Positions 15,191 through 23,936 of a stretch of 53,764 bases of DNA are shown here, piece after piece. A program made the translations under genes and the position numbers. The DNA lies in the NCBI GenBank assembly GCA_947385775.1, contig CANDMI010000018.1, positions 1-53,764 on the forward strand. The letters are read 5' to 3'. Position 1 is the first letter of the stretch; each line of letters opens with the position of its first letter. The notes beneath the pieces are model-generated. The model ran no database searches and had not been told where the DNA came from. It was given only the letters and a program-made list of their open reading frames with translations. Source of the stretch: an uncultured Eubacterium sp. GTDB taxonomy: Bacteria > Bacillota > Clostridia > Lachnospirales > Lachnospiraceae.

Positions 15191-16396
15191 TTAATGCTTA
15201 TCGCCGATCTGATCTAACACCTCATCTATGGACAGCCCGTTTTTTGCCGCTATTTTCGAAATATCGTCGTATTCATATTTTTGTTTCGCGACACCATAGC
15301 CTTTTGCGTATTTCACCCGCACATTTCCAAAAACCGTTTCCATGCTCTCTATCCCGCGCGAAAGCGTGTACCTGTGGCTGATCGTTTCCCTTATCCCAAG
15401 CGTCGTCGTATGCTTAAAGATCAAACGAAGCATCGCATCCTTTTTTTCCAGTTCGCAGAGCACACATAGAAGGATTCCCATTCTGGATTTTTTCATCCCA
15501 ACCGGAACCGTATAGACCTCCAGCGCTCCCTGCATAAACAGCTGCTCCATGGCAAAGCTGACGCGCTCCGGCGTCATATCGTCAATGTTACAGCTAAGCT
15601 CCACAACCTTGTTTTTCTGATTTAATCGCGCCTCTCCAAGCAGCGCGCGCACGCAATTTGCCGCTTCAAAATCCTTTTTCCCCATGCCGTATCCTATTTT
15701 TTCCATTTTCATTACAGGCATGTCCCCAAAATCAGATACAAAATGCTTAAGCAGCGCGGCCCCGGTCGGAGTGCAAAGCTCGCCTTTGACGCTGCCGCCA
15801 TAAATCGGAACATCCTTTAATAAATACGCGGTTGCCGGCGCAGGCACAGGCATCAAGCCATGGGCGCAATGCACCTGTCCGCTTCCCACATGGACATTGG
15901 AAGCCATGATCTTTTTAACGCCAAGCGTTTCCAATAACAGGCTTACCGCCGTAACGTCCGCGATCGCGTCCATCGAACCCACCTCATGAAAATGAATGTC
16001 CGACACAGGCCTACCGTGCGCATGGCTTTCCGCCTCCGCGATCAGTCCATAAATCGCAATCGCATGTTCCTTCACCTGCTCTGAAATGGACAAGGACTCA
16101 ATGATGTGAACAATGTCCCTCATCCCGCTATGATGATGGCTGTGCGTATGTCCGGTTTCCTGCGCGTGGGCTTCCTCACCTTCTTCCATCCCGTTTACCG
16201 TCACTTTCATATGCGTGCCGACAATCCCGCATTTTGCCGCTTTTTCCGCAGACAACGAAACGCCAGGCAACCCGGCCTCATTCATCTGCTCTAAAAACGC
16301 GGTCTTTTCATTTTCCTCCAACAGCTCATATAACGCCGCCGCCAGCATATCGCCGGCAGCGCCCATCCCACAGTCCAAATACAATATTTTCGCCAT
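15191..16396 (-). CDS. larC: LarC, nickel-pincer cofactor cyclometallase (401 aa)
   Basis: LarC inserts nickel into the pyridinium bis-thiocarboxylate made by LarB and LarE, completing the nickel-pincer cofactor of lactate racemase and related isomerases. The sequence has the family opening MAKILYLDCGMGAAGDMLAAAL, a His-rich stretch (HTHSHHH), DIHFHEVGSMDAIADV, VPAPATAYLL, ELCTPTGAALL and the second part beginning VVELSCNIDDMTPE. Unlike the programmed-frameshift form of Lactiplantibacillus, both parts are encoded in one frame. GGAGGG lies 4 bases before the chosen ATG (16396). LarB, LarE and a racemase are not in the window, so they are elsewhere or absent. Confidence 0.92.
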   Translation of the reverse strand: MAKILYLDCGMGAAGDMLAAALYELLEENEKTAFLEQMNEAGLPGVSLSAEKAAKCGIVGTHMKVTVNGMEEGEEAHAQETGHTHSHHHSGMRDIVHIIESLSISEQVKEHAIAIYGLIAEAESHAHGRPVSDIHFHEVGSMDAIADVTAVSLLLETLGVKKIMASNVHVGSGQVHCAHGLMPVPAPATAYLLKDVPIYGGSVKGELCTPTGAALLKHFVSDFGDMPVMKMEKIGYGMGKKDFEAANCVRALLGEARLNQKNKVVELSCNIDDMTPERVSFAMEQLFMQGALEVYTVPVGMKKSRMGILLCVLCELEKKDAMLRLIFKHTTTLGIRETISHRYTLSRGIESMETVFGNVRVKYAKGYGVAKQKYEYDDISKIAAKNGLSIDEVLDQIGDKH

Positions 16397-16422
16397 TTCT
16401 CCCTCCACTTGTTTCGTAAGCT

Positions 16423-18144
16423 TTATGCTCGTTTGCTTCCTTCTTTCGTTTCTGCTTCCTCCATATCCAAGAGCCTTGCCATTGCGGTTTTTTCAAAAAA
16501 AGACATGCCATAGCAAATAACCTGGGTGTATCCTTTCAGTCCTTTTATATATTTTCGCTCTATGATCTGCCGCTTCCCTTCCAGGCACATTTTTTCCAGA
16601 TCTCCCTCTTTGGCGGCTTTTTTCGCTTCAATGATAACCGCCCGCCTGTTTTTCCGGTCGCGGATTAAAATGTCCGTCCTGCCAAGGCCGTTTTCCTGGT
16701 TGGAATCCACCTCATAGCCGCATCCGGCCACAAGTCCTGTAACGAACGCATGGTAATAATTTTCATGGTAATCATGATAGCTGATCGTATTCCAAAGCAG
16801 CTCCGACAACAGCCTCGATGCCTTCCGCTCATCCTTTTCCCATAGCGCCTGCATCACTTCCCTTTGAACGTCCCTGTCAATTGATTTTTTAAAGCGCCTT
16901 ACAATGGAATCCTCAAAAATACTGGAAATCTCCGCATTCGGGATTTTTAAATGGATCACGCCGCCTCGTTCGTTTTTATCCGCTTTCGTAAGATAGCCCG
17001 TCATAAAAAGCACGCTCCAAAAATTGTCCTCTTCCTCTTTTAATTCTTCATACGTAAGCTGGTCCGTGATCGCCTGTTCAATGCACCCGCCATTCATTAA
17101 TGTTTCAAATTTTTCGGATACGTCAAACCGTTCATCTTTTACAAACTCATCCACAATGCTGTTTCCGCTTGAATTTTTCCAGTAATTTCCAGGCTCCCTT
17201 TCACAGCCCTCCTCTGCAAGGCTTACATAGTCATTCACATAATTCAATACATCCCAGGGGCAAAAAATCTCAGAGTCCCCAAAAATATAGCCGTCATACC
17301 AGGACTTTACAAGCGTAAGCTTTTTTGATAACCCTACGGCGCAAAGCAGCCTTGACACCTCTTCTTGCGTAAATCCAAAAGCGTCGCTAAATTTACTGTC
17401 GAGGATGCTATAAGACTTAAAATTATTGACCCCTGTAAAAATGCTTTCTTTGGATATGCGCATGCATCCGGTCAAAACCGCAAATTGCAGATACGGATTT
17501 GTCTTCAGCGCGCCGCCTAAAAAGCTTCTTATTGTAGATAACATCTTAAGATAATGATCCGGCTGCATGTTTGCATCATACGCCTTTGACAGCGGAACGT
17601 CATACTCGTCTATCAAAACCACCGCCGGTTTTCCGTAATGGGCGTACAGCATCCGGGTAAGCGTCAAAAGCGAATCCTCCACCTGCAATTCATCCGCCGT
17701 TTCCGACTTTAATTTTAGAAAAACCATCCGGTCATCCGCATCCACCTTCTCGCTTTGCAAAAGGCAGGAATGCTCCTTGCAAAGGTTGGCGATCCGGCCT
17801 TTGAGCCTGCCATATGCCTTTTTATAGTCATATCCCTCCACATCCTTAAGGGAAAGAAAAAGCACAGGGTATTGGTTCATCCATTCTTTACAAAAATCCT
17901 CATGTTTCGTGATGGCAAGCCCTTCAAACACATCTCGGCTGTCCCTTGTGATATCAAAAAAGCTTTGCAGCATGCTCATAGTAAGCGTTTTTCCAAAGCG
18001 CCTTGGCCTTGTAAACAGCGTAACGCCCATATTTCCGTTTCCAGCCGCATGCATGATCATCTCTGACTTATCCACATAATAGCAGCCGCTCCTTCGCAGC
18101 CTTTCAAAAAACTCTATGCCAACCGGCATCCTGGATGCTTCCAT
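16423..18144 (-). CDS. AAA-ATPase-like / PD-(D/E)XK nuclease-like protein (573 aa)
   Basis: N-terminal AAA-ATPase-like domain (pattern of PF09820): VGIEFFERLRRSGCYYVDKS, Walker A-like RPRRFGKTL near residue 47, Walker B VVLIDEYDVPLSKA near 165. A C-terminal PD-(D/E)XK_9-like segment contains RTDILIRD...AVIIEAKKA (Asp and Glu-x-Lys of the nuclease core). These proteins are abundant, often multicopy, in Bacteroidetes and gut Clostridia; their function is not established and links to defence or mobile DNA are only suspected. AAAGGAG lies 5 bases before the ATG. It is intact in length (about 520-580 is usual). Confidence 0.85.
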   Translation of the reverse strand: MEASRMPVGIEFFERLRRSGCYYVDKSEMIMHAAGNGNMGVTLFTRPRRFGKTLTMSMLQSFFDITRDSRDVFEGLAITKHEDFCKEWMNQYPVLFLSLKDVEGYDYKKAYGRLKGRIANLCKEHSCLLQSEKVDADDRMVFLKLKSETADELQVEDSLLTLTRMLYAHYGKPAVVLIDEYDVPLSKAYDANMQPDHYLKMLSTIRSFLGGALKTNPYLQFAVLTGCMRISKESIFTGVNNFKSYSILDSKFSDAFGFTQEEVSRLLCAVGLSKKLTLVKSWYDGYIFGDSEIFCPWDVLNYVNDYVSLAEEGCEREPGNYWKNSSGNSIVDEFVKDERFDVSEKFETLMNGGCIEQAITDQLTYEELKEEEDNFWSVLFMTGYLTKADKNERGGVIHLKIPNAEISSIFEDSIVRRFKKSIDRDVQREVMQALWEKDERKASRLLSELLWNTISYHDYHENYYHAFVTGLVAGCGYEVDSNQENGLGRTDILIRDRKNRRAVIIEAKKAAKEGDLEKMCLEGKRQIIERKYIKGLKGYTQVICYGMSFFEKTAMARLLDMEEAETKEGSKRA

Positions 18145-18178
18145 CGCGACTCCTTTCTAAAATAATGGGACGAACCCG

Positions 18179-18880
18179 CTAATCCCAAAGTATCTCATCC
18201 ACCGTAACAAATTCATACCCCTGCTTTTTTAAGCAGTCGATAAGGCTAAGCGCCGCGCGCACCGAGGTTGGGTATTCGTCGTGCATTAAAATAATGCTGT
18301 TTTCCTCCACTTTTTTTAAAACCGTGCTGCAAATCTGGCCCTCGTCTTTGCACGACCAGTCCATTGTGTCGATCGTCCATAAGACCTGTATCATCTCAAG
18401 CTCCTGCTCGATCTTGCCGCGCCCGTTGCCAAACGGAGGACGCAAAAAACACGGTTTTTCACCCGTGTATTTTTCAATCACTTCATTTGCCTTTTCAATT
18501 TCTTTTTTCGCCGCGCTGTCCGTCATATGGCGTAAGTCCACATGGCTGTAGGTATGGTTTCCGATCAAATGGCCGTCTTTAACCATGCGTTTCATAATCT
18601 CCGGTCTTTCATCCGCCTGCTTTGCAATGACAAAGAACGTCGCCTTTACGTCGCGCTTCGCAAGCCCCTCTAACAGCATTGGCGTGCATTCCTCATCCGG
18701 GCCGTCGTCAAAGGTCAGCGCGATCTTCTTTTTTTCCGCCTGCGTCCTTCCCACACCTGCGCTGGATGCGGGCTTCATCTGCCTGGCTGTATCCAAAACC
18801 CTTACACCCGCTATCCCTAGAAATATCGTCAACAAAAAAATCCCAGCCAATATGTGATGCGTCTTGCTGTTTTTTTTCAC
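18179..18880 (-). CDS. Membrane-anchored polysaccharide deacetylase (233 aa)
   Basis: NodB-fold deacetylase that removes acetyl groups from a cell-wall or surface polysaccharide. An uncleaved N-terminal signal anchor (about 9-26) leads to the catalytic domain outside the cell. Catalytic and metal motifs are complete: TFDDGPD (56-62; catalytic base and metal Asp), H109-T-Y-S-H113 metal ligands, RPPFG (147-151), DTMDWS (171-176) and H200 in ILMHD. Translation starts at GTG 18880, with AGGAG 7 bases upstream. Peptidoglycan or chitin-like substrates are both possible. The gene stands alone between the AAA-ATPase and the pyrimidine-salvage genes. Confidence 0.9.
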   Translation of the reverse strand: MKKNSKTHHILAGIFLLTIFLGIAGVRVLDTARQMKPASSAGVGRTQAEKKKIALTFDDGPDEECTPMLLEGLAKRDVKATFFVIAKQADERPEIMKRMVKDGHLIGNHTYSHVDLRHMTDSAAKKEIEKANEVIEKYTGEKPCFLRPPFGNGRGKIEQELEMIQVLWTIDTMDWSCKDEGQICSTVLKKVEENSIILMHDEYPTSVRAALSLIDCLKKQGYEFVTVDEILWD

Positions 18881-18958
18881 CTGCCAGCTCCTAACAATAC
18901 TCTCTTCGTATCTATTGTATTCTCGTATCTCGCCGACATGCTTTCTATCCGATTTTTC

Positions 18959-19423
18959 TTAATCAAAAAAAGATCTGTGCGCTTTTAAATTTTCCGGCGA
19001 AAAACCCATAGGCAAAAGCTCCTTTAAAAGAAACACGCGAGATTGCTCTTTGTTTTTTCCCGCCGCCAAAATGATCTGAAAAGTCCGCGGGTCGCAAAAT
19101 TCCATCATCACCTGACGGCACACCCCGCAGGGCGGCGTAAACCCTGATAATACGCCATTTTTCCCGCCAACCACGCAGATCGCCCGAAAGGAGCGCTGCC
19201 CGTTGCTTACCGCTTTAAAAAATGCCGTCCGTTCCGCGCAGTTCGACGGCGTGTACGCGGCGTTTTCAATGTTGCAGCCCGTAAAAATCTCCCCGTTTTC
19301 GGCAAGCAGCGCCGCGCCCACTTGAAAATGCGAATACGGGGCGTAAGCGCGCTGCAACTGATCCGTTGCGGCCTCTATTAATTTTTGTATCAAAACTGGC
19401 TCAAGCGGCCCCTCCTGCTCCAT
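18959..19423 (-). CDS. cdd: Cytidine deaminase (154 aa)
   Basis: Converts cytidine and deoxycytidine to uridine and deoxyuridine in pyrimidine salvage. Zinc ligands Cys62, Cys99 and Cys102 are present in NCAERTA and PPCGVCRQ, with Glu64 as proton shuttle; the substrate loop GCNIENAAY is intact. It is the homotetrameric short form with an N-terminal extension of about 15 residues. It follows the uridine phosphorylase gene by 25 bases, so the pair can turn cytidine into uracil and ribose-1-phosphate. Confidence 0.94.
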   Translation of the reverse strand: MEQEGPLEPVLIQKLIEAATDQLQRAYAPYSHFQVGAALLAENGEIFTGCNIENAAYTPSNCAERTAFFKAVSNGQRSFRAICVVGGKNGVLSGFTPPCGVCRQVMMEFCDPRTFQIILAAGKNKEQSRVFLLKELLPMGFSPENLKAHRSFFD

Positions 19424-19448
19424 CGCTTCTCCCTTCTTCCTGTAGCCC

Positions 19449-20234
19449 CTAAACTAAGCTTCCTTTTCTATCCCTTTGGATCATAAGCCTTGCCGCCTGC
19501 GTTACGGTACGAATGATCCCGTCCGTATCGCGCACGACCGGGTTTTCCAGGCCAAGCTTTTCCCGCTCCTGGTTTGCAAGCACAAGAAAGCAGGCGCCGC
19601 ACCGGACGCGCAGGCTGCTTGCCGTTACAAAAAGCGCGGCCGTTTCCATTTCAGATGCCAGACAGCCAAGCCGCCGCCATGCTTCCCATTTTTGCGTCAG
19701 CTCATAGCCAACCGGCTTTTTTTCCGGCTCGTGCTGTCCATAGAATGAATCCTTGCTCTGCACGACCCCGGTATGAAACGGATTGCCCGACGCTTTAGCG
19801 GCGTCCGCCAACGCATTCGTGACCGCAAGGTCCGCTACCGCCGGAAACTCGATCGGCGCGTATTCCCTGCTGGTTCCCTCCATGCGTATCGCGGCTGTGG
19901 CGATGACAAAATCGCCGCTTTTTACGTCCGCCTGCATACCCCCGCAGGTTCCAATGCGTAAAAACGTATCCGCGCCCAAACGACACAGCTCCTCCATTGC
20001 GATCGCCGCGGACGGCCCTCCGATCCCGGTGGAAGTCACGCTGACCTTTTCCCCTTCCAGGGTTCCGGTAAAAGTTACAAATTCCCGGTTTTGCGCGATA
20101 AATTTTGGATTTTCCAAATGCTGCGCGATTTTTTCACATCTTCCCGGGTCGCCAGGCAGTATGACATACCGCCCGACCTCCCCTTTTGTAAGCTGGATAT
20201 GATACTGCCTGCTAACGTCCTTTGAATAGTTCAA
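19449..20234 (-). CDS. udp: Uridine phosphorylase (261 aa)
   Basis: Phosphorolyses uridine to uracil and ribose-1-phosphate. Family motifs: phosphate site [40 protein letters not shown], and the ribose-binding SEMETAALF. The start is the TTG at 20234: AAAGGAGG stands 7 bases before it, and the ATG just upstream is in another frame and hits a stop at once. The longer frame to 20303 has no similarity. Together with cdd (25 bases downstream) it forms a pyrimidine-salvage operon. A related nucleoside phosphorylase specificity is possible, but the sequence favours uridine. Confidence 0.9.
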   Translation of the reverse strand: MNYSKDVSRQYHIQLTKGEVGRYVILPGDPGRCEKIAQHLENPKFIAQNREFVTFTGTLEGEKVSVTSTGIGGPSAAIAMEELCRLGADTFLRIGTCGGMQADVKSGDFVIATAAIRMEGTSREYAPIEFPAVADLAVTNALADAAKASGNPFHTGVVQSKDSFYGQHEPEKKPVGYELTQKWEAWRRLGCLASEMETAALFVTASSLRVRCGACFLVLANQEREKLGLENPVVRDTDGIIRTVTQAARLMIQRDRKGSLV

Positions 20235-20306
20235 CGCATCCCCTCCTTTATCCCCCGCGGCATAACGCCCTTTTTTATATTGAAAAAGAAAAGCACTTTT
20301 CAATAA

Positions 20307-21239
20307 TCATACATATTCGTATTTTTTAAATATGCCCACGCCCACCGGATATGGGCCGGTATGGACCGCGATCGTGGCTCCGATCTGGTATACCTCTATG
20401 TTATCGTAAATATGCTCCTGCCCATCCTCTTTAGCCTGAAACTGCTTCGTTAAAGCATTTTTCACCTCGTCTTGGAACGACGCGCCCTCTTCTATATCGT
20501 ACCCATAGCCGACATGGATGCTGTAATGGTCCGGGCTTTCCCCGCAGGATTTGAAATAGTCTATGATCATATCAATGACCTTGTCCTTTGACTTTTTCCT
20601 GCTGCGCGCCAGCCCGGAAGGAAAGATCTCTCCGTCCTTCATCGTAATCAGCGGGCGGATGCTAAGCGTATTCGCCGCAACGCCCATTAATTTCCCGACT
20701 CTGCCGCCATGCACCAGGTAGGACATCCCGCCGATCGTAAACAGGATACGCCCGCTTTCGCGCATTTTTATCAGATTATCCACGCATTTTTCATAGGAAA
20801 CCCCGTCATCCCGCATACGCACCGCTTCTTTTACGGCCATCCCTTCCGCCACCGTTACGAACGTGGAATCGATCGCCGTGATCTTAGAATCCGGATAAGT
20901 CTCCAAAAGCTGCCCCGCCGCTGTCCTCGCGCAATTGTACGAGCCGGAAAATTTAGACGTGATGCAAATGCATATGACCGAAATCCCGGCTTTTGCGTAT
21001 GGCTCAAATACATCCATGTAATCCTGCACCGACGGCATGGAGGATTTTGGGAACACTTTCGGCTCATCTACCATTTTCTGATAGAATTCCCGGATTCCGA
21101 TCTCGACGATTTCTTTCTGATAGGTTTTGTCATCAAACGATACATAAAACGGCACGATGTCAATATCATGTTCTTTGGCATAAGCCATCTCTAAATCCGC
21201 CGCTCCGTCTGAAATAATCTTATATCCTTGTTTTTCCAT
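20307..21239 (-). CDS. DegV-family fatty-acid-binding protein (310 aa)
   Basis: DegV/FakB proteins bind a single fatty acid and present it to the kinase FakA for phosphorylation, feeding exogenous fatty acids into phospholipid synthesis. Visible motifs: IISDGAADLE at the N-terminus, KSSMPSVQDYMDVFE (the SS-PS lipid-head motif), SKFSGSYNCARTA, and GGMSYLVHGGRVGKLMG. The ATG at 21239 is preceded by AGGAG; the frame continues to 21326 but upstream residues are not family-like. A TATACT lies about 50 bases before the start and may be its -10. No FakA gene is in the window. Confidence 0.9.
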   Translation of the reverse strand: MEKQGYKIISDGAADLEMAYAKEHDIDIVPFYVSFDDKTYQKEIVEIGIREFYQKMVDEPKVFPKSSMPSVQDYMDVFEPYAKAGISVICICITSKFSGSYNCARTAAGQLLETYPDSKITAIDSTFVTVAEGMAVKEAVRMRDDGVSYEKCVDNLIKMRESGRILFTIGGMSYLVHGGRVGKLMGVAANTLSIRPLITMKDGEIFPSGLARSRKKSKDKVIDMIIDYFKSCGESPDHYSIHVGYGYDIEEGASFQDEVKNALTKQFQAKEDGQEHIYDNIEVYQIGATIAVHTGPYPVGVGIFKKYEYV

Positions 21240-21341
21240 GGTTTCTTGCTCCTGCTTGACATAGTTTTTAATACTATGTACAAGTATACCACGAATTATG
21301 AACGTTGTATAGAAAAACTTTTGCAAATTTATTGCGGAAAT

Positions 21342-22910
21342 TTATTGTGAAATGCTCCCTAACAATTCCCACGCGGCGTCGCGTTCCCTTTTTTGCTCCC
21401 AGTTCAGCTCCTGATAGGCGCAAAGCATTGGATGCCGCCTTGCCGTGTCGTCCCGCATGGCCCCATAGCTCCAGTTATAAAACGTATAAAACCTTAGCCA
21501 GCGCATATGGTCTATCCTTCGATACATATCCAGCATGCGTTCCGATCTTTTTGTTTCACAATATACCTCGTAAGCTTTTTTTGCAAGCTCCCGCTTAAAT
21601 TCCGTAAGCGTTTCATCTTTTAAAAGGATCCGTATCTTCATCATTAAATGGTCTGCCGCGGATATCTTTGATTCCCGGTGGAAATCGTCTAACTGCTCCC
21701 AGCTTTTGGTCGGATAGGACACAGATTTGCAAAATATTTCATTGATCAAGATCGCCGCCTGGTTTAGTTCCGTCCTCATGATCTGGCTTGGAGTATAGAT
21801 CTCTTCGTTTGTCCCAAAATAATCCACGCCGGGCGCTTTTCGGTTGCTGTGTAAATGGATCTTCCCATGCAGCCTGTAATATCGGTTCAGCCGCCAGAAA
21901 ATGCTCCAGCCCTCCGGTTCATCGTCGGTGCAGATGATAATGCGGTCCGCCTGCTCCATCAGCCCATGGCGCTCCTCCCATAATCCATCATGAAAGATCA
22001 AAGAATCAGACTCCCGCGACTCCTGGCCCATCGAAAATGTTTTATGTAAAAATGGATGCATGGCAAGAAATTCTTTTCCGTCTCCAAAAATATGATACGC
22101 CACATGCTGGCCTATAGAAATCACATTGGTCAAGATCGCGCGCTCTAAAATGCTGCGCCCATAATTCCCAAATCCAATGATCACGATCGTATTTTCCCTG
22201 CCGCATAAAGGCTTTGTGCGCCAATACTGCCTGGCGCAGCAGTCGTAGCTATGGAAAAACCGGACATTTCCAGATAAATGGTCCTGCCCGTTTGTCGTCC
22301 TTGCATACACCTCGACCGGCAGCTTATGTAAATCCACCGCGCGTATATTTTTGCCGATATCGTTTTCTTTCATAAGAAAGATCTTGCACCTTGCGCCGAT
22401 GTTTTTCTTACGCGCTACGATCCTTGTGGGGGAAACATTGATAAACAGGCAGGGAAAGTCGGGATACTCCATCTGTTCATCCTTTTTTTCTCCAAAAATA
22501 ATGACCGTGTCCGGGTCTTCTTTATAAATATTTCCGGCAAGAATATGCGCCTCCGCCCCATAATCCGCAAAATAATACCAGTTTTTCTTTCGTTTAAAGC
22601 CAAGCAAAAAAAGCGGAAGCCCTTCGCTGGTCACAAAGGATATGACCGCGCCAAACAAGGTAATCGTGATCCCCGCGGACAACAGCAAAAAAACAGCTCC
22701 CACCGCATGTCCCAAAGGCGTTACCGGAATCAGATCCCCATAGCCTACCGTCGTAATGGTCACCAGGGAATACCAAAACGCGTCGCCAAAAGAGCGTATC
22801 GTCGCCCCGCCCTTAGCATATTCAGACAAATACAAAACCGTAAGCAGTCCAATATAAACCGCAAGCAACGCCATGGTTATATAAAGATAGATTTTTTTGC
22901 GTCGTTTCAT
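21342..22910 (-). CDS. Two-TM potassium channel with NAD-binding-like and RyR-like domains (522 aa)
   Basis: Residues 8-28 and about 68-92 are membrane helices around a pore loop with the selectivity filter TTVGYGD (53-59), so this is a potassium-selective two-TM channel. The cytoplasmic part has a Rossmann-like segment (IVIIGFGNYGRSILERA, Gly-x-Gly-x-x-Gly near 240), as in RCK/TrkA-N domains. The last 60 residues (IDHMRWLRFYTFYNWSYG, MRDDTARRHPMLCAYQEL) match the pattern of the RyR domain found in ryanodine receptors and some bacterial proteins. That region may bind a nucleotide-like ligand; this is inference. A good promoter precedes it (22960-22988). Confidence 0.85.
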   Translation of the reverse strand: MKRRKKIYLYITMALLAVYIGLLTVLYLSEYAKGGATIRSFGDAFWYSLVTITTVGYGDLIPVTPLGHAVGAVFLLLSAGITITLFGAVISFVTSEGLPLFLLGFKRKKNWYYFADYGAEAHILAGNIYKEDPDTVIIFGEKKDEQMEYPDFPCLFINVSPTRIVARKKNIGARCKIFLMKENDIGKNIRAVDLHKLPVEVYARTTNGQDHLSGNVRFFHSYDCCARQYWRTKPLCGRENTIVIIGFGNYGRSILERAILTNVISIGQHVAYHIFGDGKEFLAMHPFLHKTFSMGQESRESDSLIFHDGLWEERHGLMEQADRIIICTDDEPEGWSIFWRLNRYYRLHGKIHLHSNRKAPGVDYFGTNEEIYTPSQIMRTELNQAAILINEIFCKSVSYPTKSWEQLDDFHRESKISAADHLMMKIRILLKDETLTEFKRELAKKAYEVYCETKRSERMLDMYRRIDHMRWLRFYTFYNWSYGAMRDDTARRHPMLCAYQELNWEQKRERDAAWELLGSISQ

Positions 22911-22959
22911 AGGCTTGCCTGGTCAACTCCTCTCTCTTTTCGAAACCTTGACAACATTT

Positions 22960-22988
22960 ATTATACCCCCGCAAAGCGAGCCTGACAA
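22960..22988 (-). promoter_or_regulatory. SigA-type promoter of the potassium channel gene
   Basis: On the minus strand TTGTCA (22983-22988) and TATAAT (22960-22965) are 17 bases apart, about 50 bases before the ATG at 22910. Matches to the housekeeping consensus are 5/6 and 6/6. Confidence 0.75.
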
Positions 22989-23166
22989 CCGCCGTCCCAC
23001 ACATTTTTTCATACGGGCTTTGCAGTAAATACAAAGTCCGGGGCTGACTGTAACCATGCGTCCCATGTTACAAAAAATATAATGGAAATGCCCGCGCAAC
23101 TGTGGTATGATAATAACACATGCTTAATATCCATAGGCTTGATATCCACAGAAAGGTATTTTTGAC

Positions 23167-23892
23167 ATGAAAAAAATATGTAAAAATTGCGGAAAAGAAT
23201 TTGAAATCGCCTCCGGCGAGATCCAGTTTTATAAATCCAAAAATTTAGAGCTTCCAAAGCGCTGCAAGGAATGCAGGGATAAAAATAAGAAAAACCACGC
23301 GCCCCACAGCCAGGCAAAAAGCGGCAAAGCGCAAAGCGCGAGAGTGAACGCATATCAAAACACAAAGGCGACAGATTCTGCGCAGCCGGCAAAGCAGATG
23401 TCGGGCAATCCGAAATACGATGTTCCAAAAAACGACGCTTCAAAAAACAGCCGTAATATAAAAACCCGGTTATCCGCAGCGATCGCCGCGATCTTTATTT
23501 TGCTGGCCGGGTTATTTGGCGGACGCTTCCTGGACTTAGACAATAACAACAACGCCCCAAATGCAAACGTAAGCAATCAGCAAAACGCAGGCGGCGATCA
23601 TGCCAACGAGCCGGACATAAAATACACTTTCCGAAACGATGACTACCTGGAGCAGCATTTCGAAAAGCATAAAGAGGACTTTGATTACCGCACCAAAGAA
23701 GAATATCTCTCCGGCGCAAACCGTGTCATCGCATCGAAAGACGCGCTACATAACATCGAAAAAGAAGACGGGGACGATGTGTATTATCGGGAAGCTACGA
23801 ATGAATTTGTCATCGTATCGACGGATGGATACATCCGAACTTATTTCAAGCCAAACGACGGCATCGCCTACTTTCACAGGCAGACCGAGTAG
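23167..23892 (+). CDS. Zinc-ribbon membrane protein with a nuclease-like C-terminal domain (241 aa)
   Basis: N-terminal zinc ribbon with Cys5/Cys8 and Cys33/Cys36 (CKNCGKEFEI...PKRCKECRDKN), a basic low-complexity linker, one membrane helix (about 100-117, AAIAAIFILLAGLFGG) and an outside or inside C-terminal domain (about 150-241). That domain reads YTFRNDDYLEQHFEKH..., then EEYLSGANRVI, TNEFVIVSTDGYIRTYFKP and IAYFHRQ. The pattern of an early H-x-x-K-H, a Thr in IRTYF and an F/Y-rich end resembles BECR-fold (barnase/EndoU/colicin/RelE) nuclease domains in phage and toxin proteins. I hold this as a hypothesis. No immunity gene is evident beside it. A perfect hairpin covers the stop codon. 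Confidence 0.7.
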   Translation: MKKICKNCGKEFEIASGEIQFYKSKNLELPKRCKECRDKNKKNHAPHSQAKSGKAQSARVNAYQNTKATDSAQPAKQMSGNPKYDVPKNDASKNSRNIKTRLSAAIAAIFILLAGLFGGRFLDLDNNNNAPNANVSNQQNAGGDHANEPDIKYTFRNDDYLEQHFEKHKEDFDYRTKEEYLSGANRVIASKDALHNIEKEDGDDVYYREATNEFVIVSTDGYIRTYFKPNDGIAYFHRQTE

Positions 23893-23910
23893 GGAAGAGC
23901 CATCTTCCCT
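23891..23910. terminator. Perfect hairpin between convergent genes
   Basis: AGGGAAGA-gcca-TCTTCCCT, an 8-bp perfect stem with a 4-base loop, starts in the stop codon of the zinc-ribbon gene. It lies between that gene and convergent recQ. There is no T-tract on either side, so it may only weakly terminate. Confidence 0.4.
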
Positions 23911-23936
23911 ATTCGTGCGTCTTACGCATAAACAGA

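Noticed and set aside
20709-21194. 161-residue plus-strand ORF
   Set aside because: Antisense to the DegV gene, whose motifs account for the sequence.
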